Shown: piece by piece, positions 62,410 to 64,000 of the stretch
Layout of the letters: the number at the start of each line of letters is the position of its first letter
How positions within the stretch are numbered: the first letter of the stretch is position 1
Assembly: GCF_903853455.1 (NCBI RefSeq)
Contig: NZ_CAINTR010000173.1
Span: forward strand, 41,308 to 105,307
From: an uncultured Magnetospirillum sp.
GTDB lineage: Bacteria > Pseudomonadota > Alphaproteobacteria > Rhodospirillales > Magnetospirillaceae
Length of the DNA stretch: 64,000 bases
Direction: 5' to 3'
The notes under the pieces: generated by a model
Seen by the model: the letters and a program-made list of their open reading frames with translations, nothing else
Told to the model about the DNA's origin: nothing
The model's database searches: none
Made by a program: the position numbers and the translations under genes

Positions 62410-62495
62410 CTTTTTTTGTCCCTCGCCGGGCGGGCGCGCTCGCGCCCTTGGCCGCCGCCTCAATGGCGGCTGGATTCCGGCGGAATGACAGGCCG
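62410..62495. repeat. Dispersed intergenic repeat, copy D
   Basis: ttttttgtccctcgccgggcgggcgcgctcgcgcccttggccgccgcctcaatggcggctggattccggcggaatgacag. Confidence 0.6.
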
Positions 62496-62526
62496 GTATG
62501 AACGGTAAGCGGAGGATGACACACAC

Positions 62527-62540
62527 TTGATCGCAGTCAA
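62527..62540. promoter_or_regulatory. FNR/ANR/DNR-like box
   Basis: TTGAT-CGCA-GTCAA, about 50 nt upstream of the DUF2946-like gene; consensus TTGAT-N4-ATCAA. Confidence 0.6.
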
Positions 62541-62590
62541 GTTCGAGGGCTACACTCCATGCCATCGTTCCCAGCCTGAGGAGGAGCGAC

Positions 62591-63028
62591 GTGAAGCAAT
62601 CCCGGCCGATCACTCTGACGCGCATCCTGAACGGCAAGCCGGCGACTCGGCTGCTGTTGACGGCGCTGACGGTGGCCGGCTTCATGCTTCAGGGCCTTCT
62701 CCCCGGTCTCGACCTCGCCTTCCGGGGCGATTTCCACCGAACCGCGTTCGGGATCGAGGCCGCCATCTGCCACGCGTCGCCTTCGGGCACGGCCGCGCCC
62801 ACCGCGGACCCTGCCGGTTCCGGCGACGAGGGGCAATCCGACAGTCACGGATGCTGCCTGGTGTGCCAGGTCGCCGGGCTGGCGAAAGGGGCGCCGCCGT
62901 CCCCGACCTTCACACGACCCACCGAAGGAACGGCAAGCCTTCTGACCGCCGCCAGCGCCTCGCGCCATGTCGACGGGCGCGCGTCCCGCCAACATCCCGC
63001 CCGCGCCCCCCCGGCCGACGTGGCGTGA
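62591..63028 (+). CDS. Secreted/membrane Cys-containing protein, DUF2946-like
   Basis: N-terminal hydrophobic segment, AICHASPSG...SHGCCLVCQVAGLA; adjacent to PCuAC chaperone; GGAGGAGCGACGTG upstream. Confidence 0.65.
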   Translation: MKQSRPITLTRILNGKPATRLLLTALTVAGFMLQGLLPGLDLAFRGDFHRTAFGIEAAICHASPSGTAAPTADPAGSGDEGQSDSHGCCLVCQVAGLAKGAPPSPTFTRPTEGTASLLTAASASRHVDGRASRQHPARAPPADVA

Positions 63029-63107
63029 CGCCACCGTTTCCCTCATCATTCCATGGGAACACCGCCATTGAGCCAATGGCGGATTTTCGAGTCTTATCGT
63101 CCGGAGC

Positions 63108-63614
63108 ATGCGTTTCATGAAGAAAGTCCTCATCGCCGCCGCCCTGCTGCTGCTCGGCAGCCAAGCCTACGCCGCCGACATCGAGGTGGCCGCCCCGTTC
63201 ATGCGAGCCGCGCCCGTGGCCGGCGGCAACGGCGCCGCCTTCCTGGTCCTCAACAACCACGGCGCCGACGACCGCCTGATCGGCGTCGAGGCCGACATCA
63301 GCAAGGCGGTGGAACTGCATACCCACGTCAAGGACGGCGACGTCTACCGCATGCGCAAGGTCGACGCCATTCCCGTGCCGGCCCATGGCACGCTTGAGCT
63401 GAAGCCGGGTGGCGACCACGTCATGTTCATCGGCCTGAACGCCCCGATCAAGGAAGGCGCCACCGTGCCGCTGACCCTGGTGTTCGAGAAGGCCGGCAAG
63501 GTCAAGGTCGACGTCCCGGTCCAGACGGCCGGCGCCATGGCGCCGGGTGGAGCCATGCCCGGCGGCATGATGCCGGGTGGCAGCATGGGCGGCATGATGC
63601 ACGACCATCACTGA
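63108..63614 (+). CDS. PCuAC-family periplasmic copper chaperone
   Basis: IEVAAPFMRAAPVAGGNGAAFLVLNNHGADDRLIGVEADISKAVELHTHVKDGDVYRMRKVD...GTLELKPGGDHVMFIGLN; Met/His-rich C-terminal tail. Confidence 0.92.
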   Translation: MRFMKKVLIAAALLLLGSQAYAADIEVAAPFMRAAPVAGGNGAAFLVLNNHGADDRLIGVEADISKAVELHTHVKDGDVYRMRKVDAIPVPAHGTLELKPGGDHVMFIGLNAPIKEGATVPLTLVFEKAGKVKVDVPVQTAGAMAPGGAMPGGMMPGGSMGGMMHDHH

Positions 63615-63616
63615 GG

Positions 63617-63946
63617 CTAATTGCCCTCGGCGACCCAGGGGATGCGCTGGACGGTGACGCCTTCGTCTTCCAGTTCACGCGCTTCCTCGGGCGAGGCCTC
63701 GCCATAGATGTCGCGGGCCTCGCTGTCGCCGTAATGGATCTTGCGCGCCTCCTCGGGAAAGCGCTCGCCCACGTAGTCGCAGCTGTCCTGAACCTTCTTC
63801 TTCAGGGCGACCAGGACCTTGCGCATCTCGCCCGCCGCCGCCTGGACGTCCAGGGTGGTGCCAGCGGTTCTAATTATAGAACGAAAAGGGATTTCCACGG
63901 CGGAGAAAGTCTGACTCAATAGGTTGTGTGGAACGGCTTGACTCAT
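63617..63946 (-). CDS. Small hypothetical protein; start uncertain
   Basis: VLVALKKKVQDSCDYVGERFPEEARKIHYGDSEARDIYGEASPEEARELEDEGVTVQRIPWVAEGN. Confidence 0.55.
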   Translation of the reverse strand: MSQAVPHNLLSQTFSAVEIPFRSIIRTAGTTLDVQAAAGEMRKVLVALKKKVQDSCDYVGERFPEEARKIHYGDSEARDIYGEASPEEARELEDEGVTVQRIPWVAEGN

Positions 63947-64000
63947 ACATAACTGCGCTACGAGAGCGGTGCGATTCCCTTCCGGACAAGCGGGAGGGGC

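Overview
This is a 64 kb, GC-rich chromosomal window from an alphaproteobacterium. Gene content resembles Magnetospirillum/Rhodospirillales, but that is an inference and no search was run. It is gene-dense, mostly housekeeping and respiratory, and I saw no rRNA, tRNA, CRISPR array or transposase. Main blocks: (1) a hybrid histidine kinase cut by the left edge plus a REC-kinase; (2) biotin synthesis, bioB divergent from bioF-H-C-D-A; (3) an MFP/permease/ATPase export system; (4) an acetate-transport neighbourhood (CBS-DUF294 protein, DUF485, ActP-like symporter, LuxR-type regulator, and a membrane PAS/degenerate-kinase protein fused to a DnaQ-type exonuclease); (5) a glycogen operon (glgB, glgX, malQ, glgP) with a DUF433/DUF5615 pair and a RhuM-family gene stitched in through 4-nt stop/start overlaps; (6) msrPQ, an M48 protease with a DUF898 protein, and an AcuI-like reductase; (7) a clade II-type (Sec-exported) nitrous oxide reductase cluster, nosZ-cytc-cytc-nosB-D-G-H-F-L-Y, continuing by 4-nt overlaps into ubiE/menG-, menA- and BASS-transporter-like genes; (8) SCO1/TlpA proteins, a PAS kinase, bacteriohemerythrin, an overlapping GGDEF/EAL pair, and a DUF2946/PCuAC copper pair behind an FNR-like box. 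At the nucleotide level there is a dispersed intergenic repeat family (about six copies), and two other repeat types sit in frame inside one coding gene. The most interesting leads are the nos-quinone gene coupling, the stress-type genes inside the glycogen operon, the pseudokinase-exonuclease fusion, and the repeat insertions in a coding sequence.
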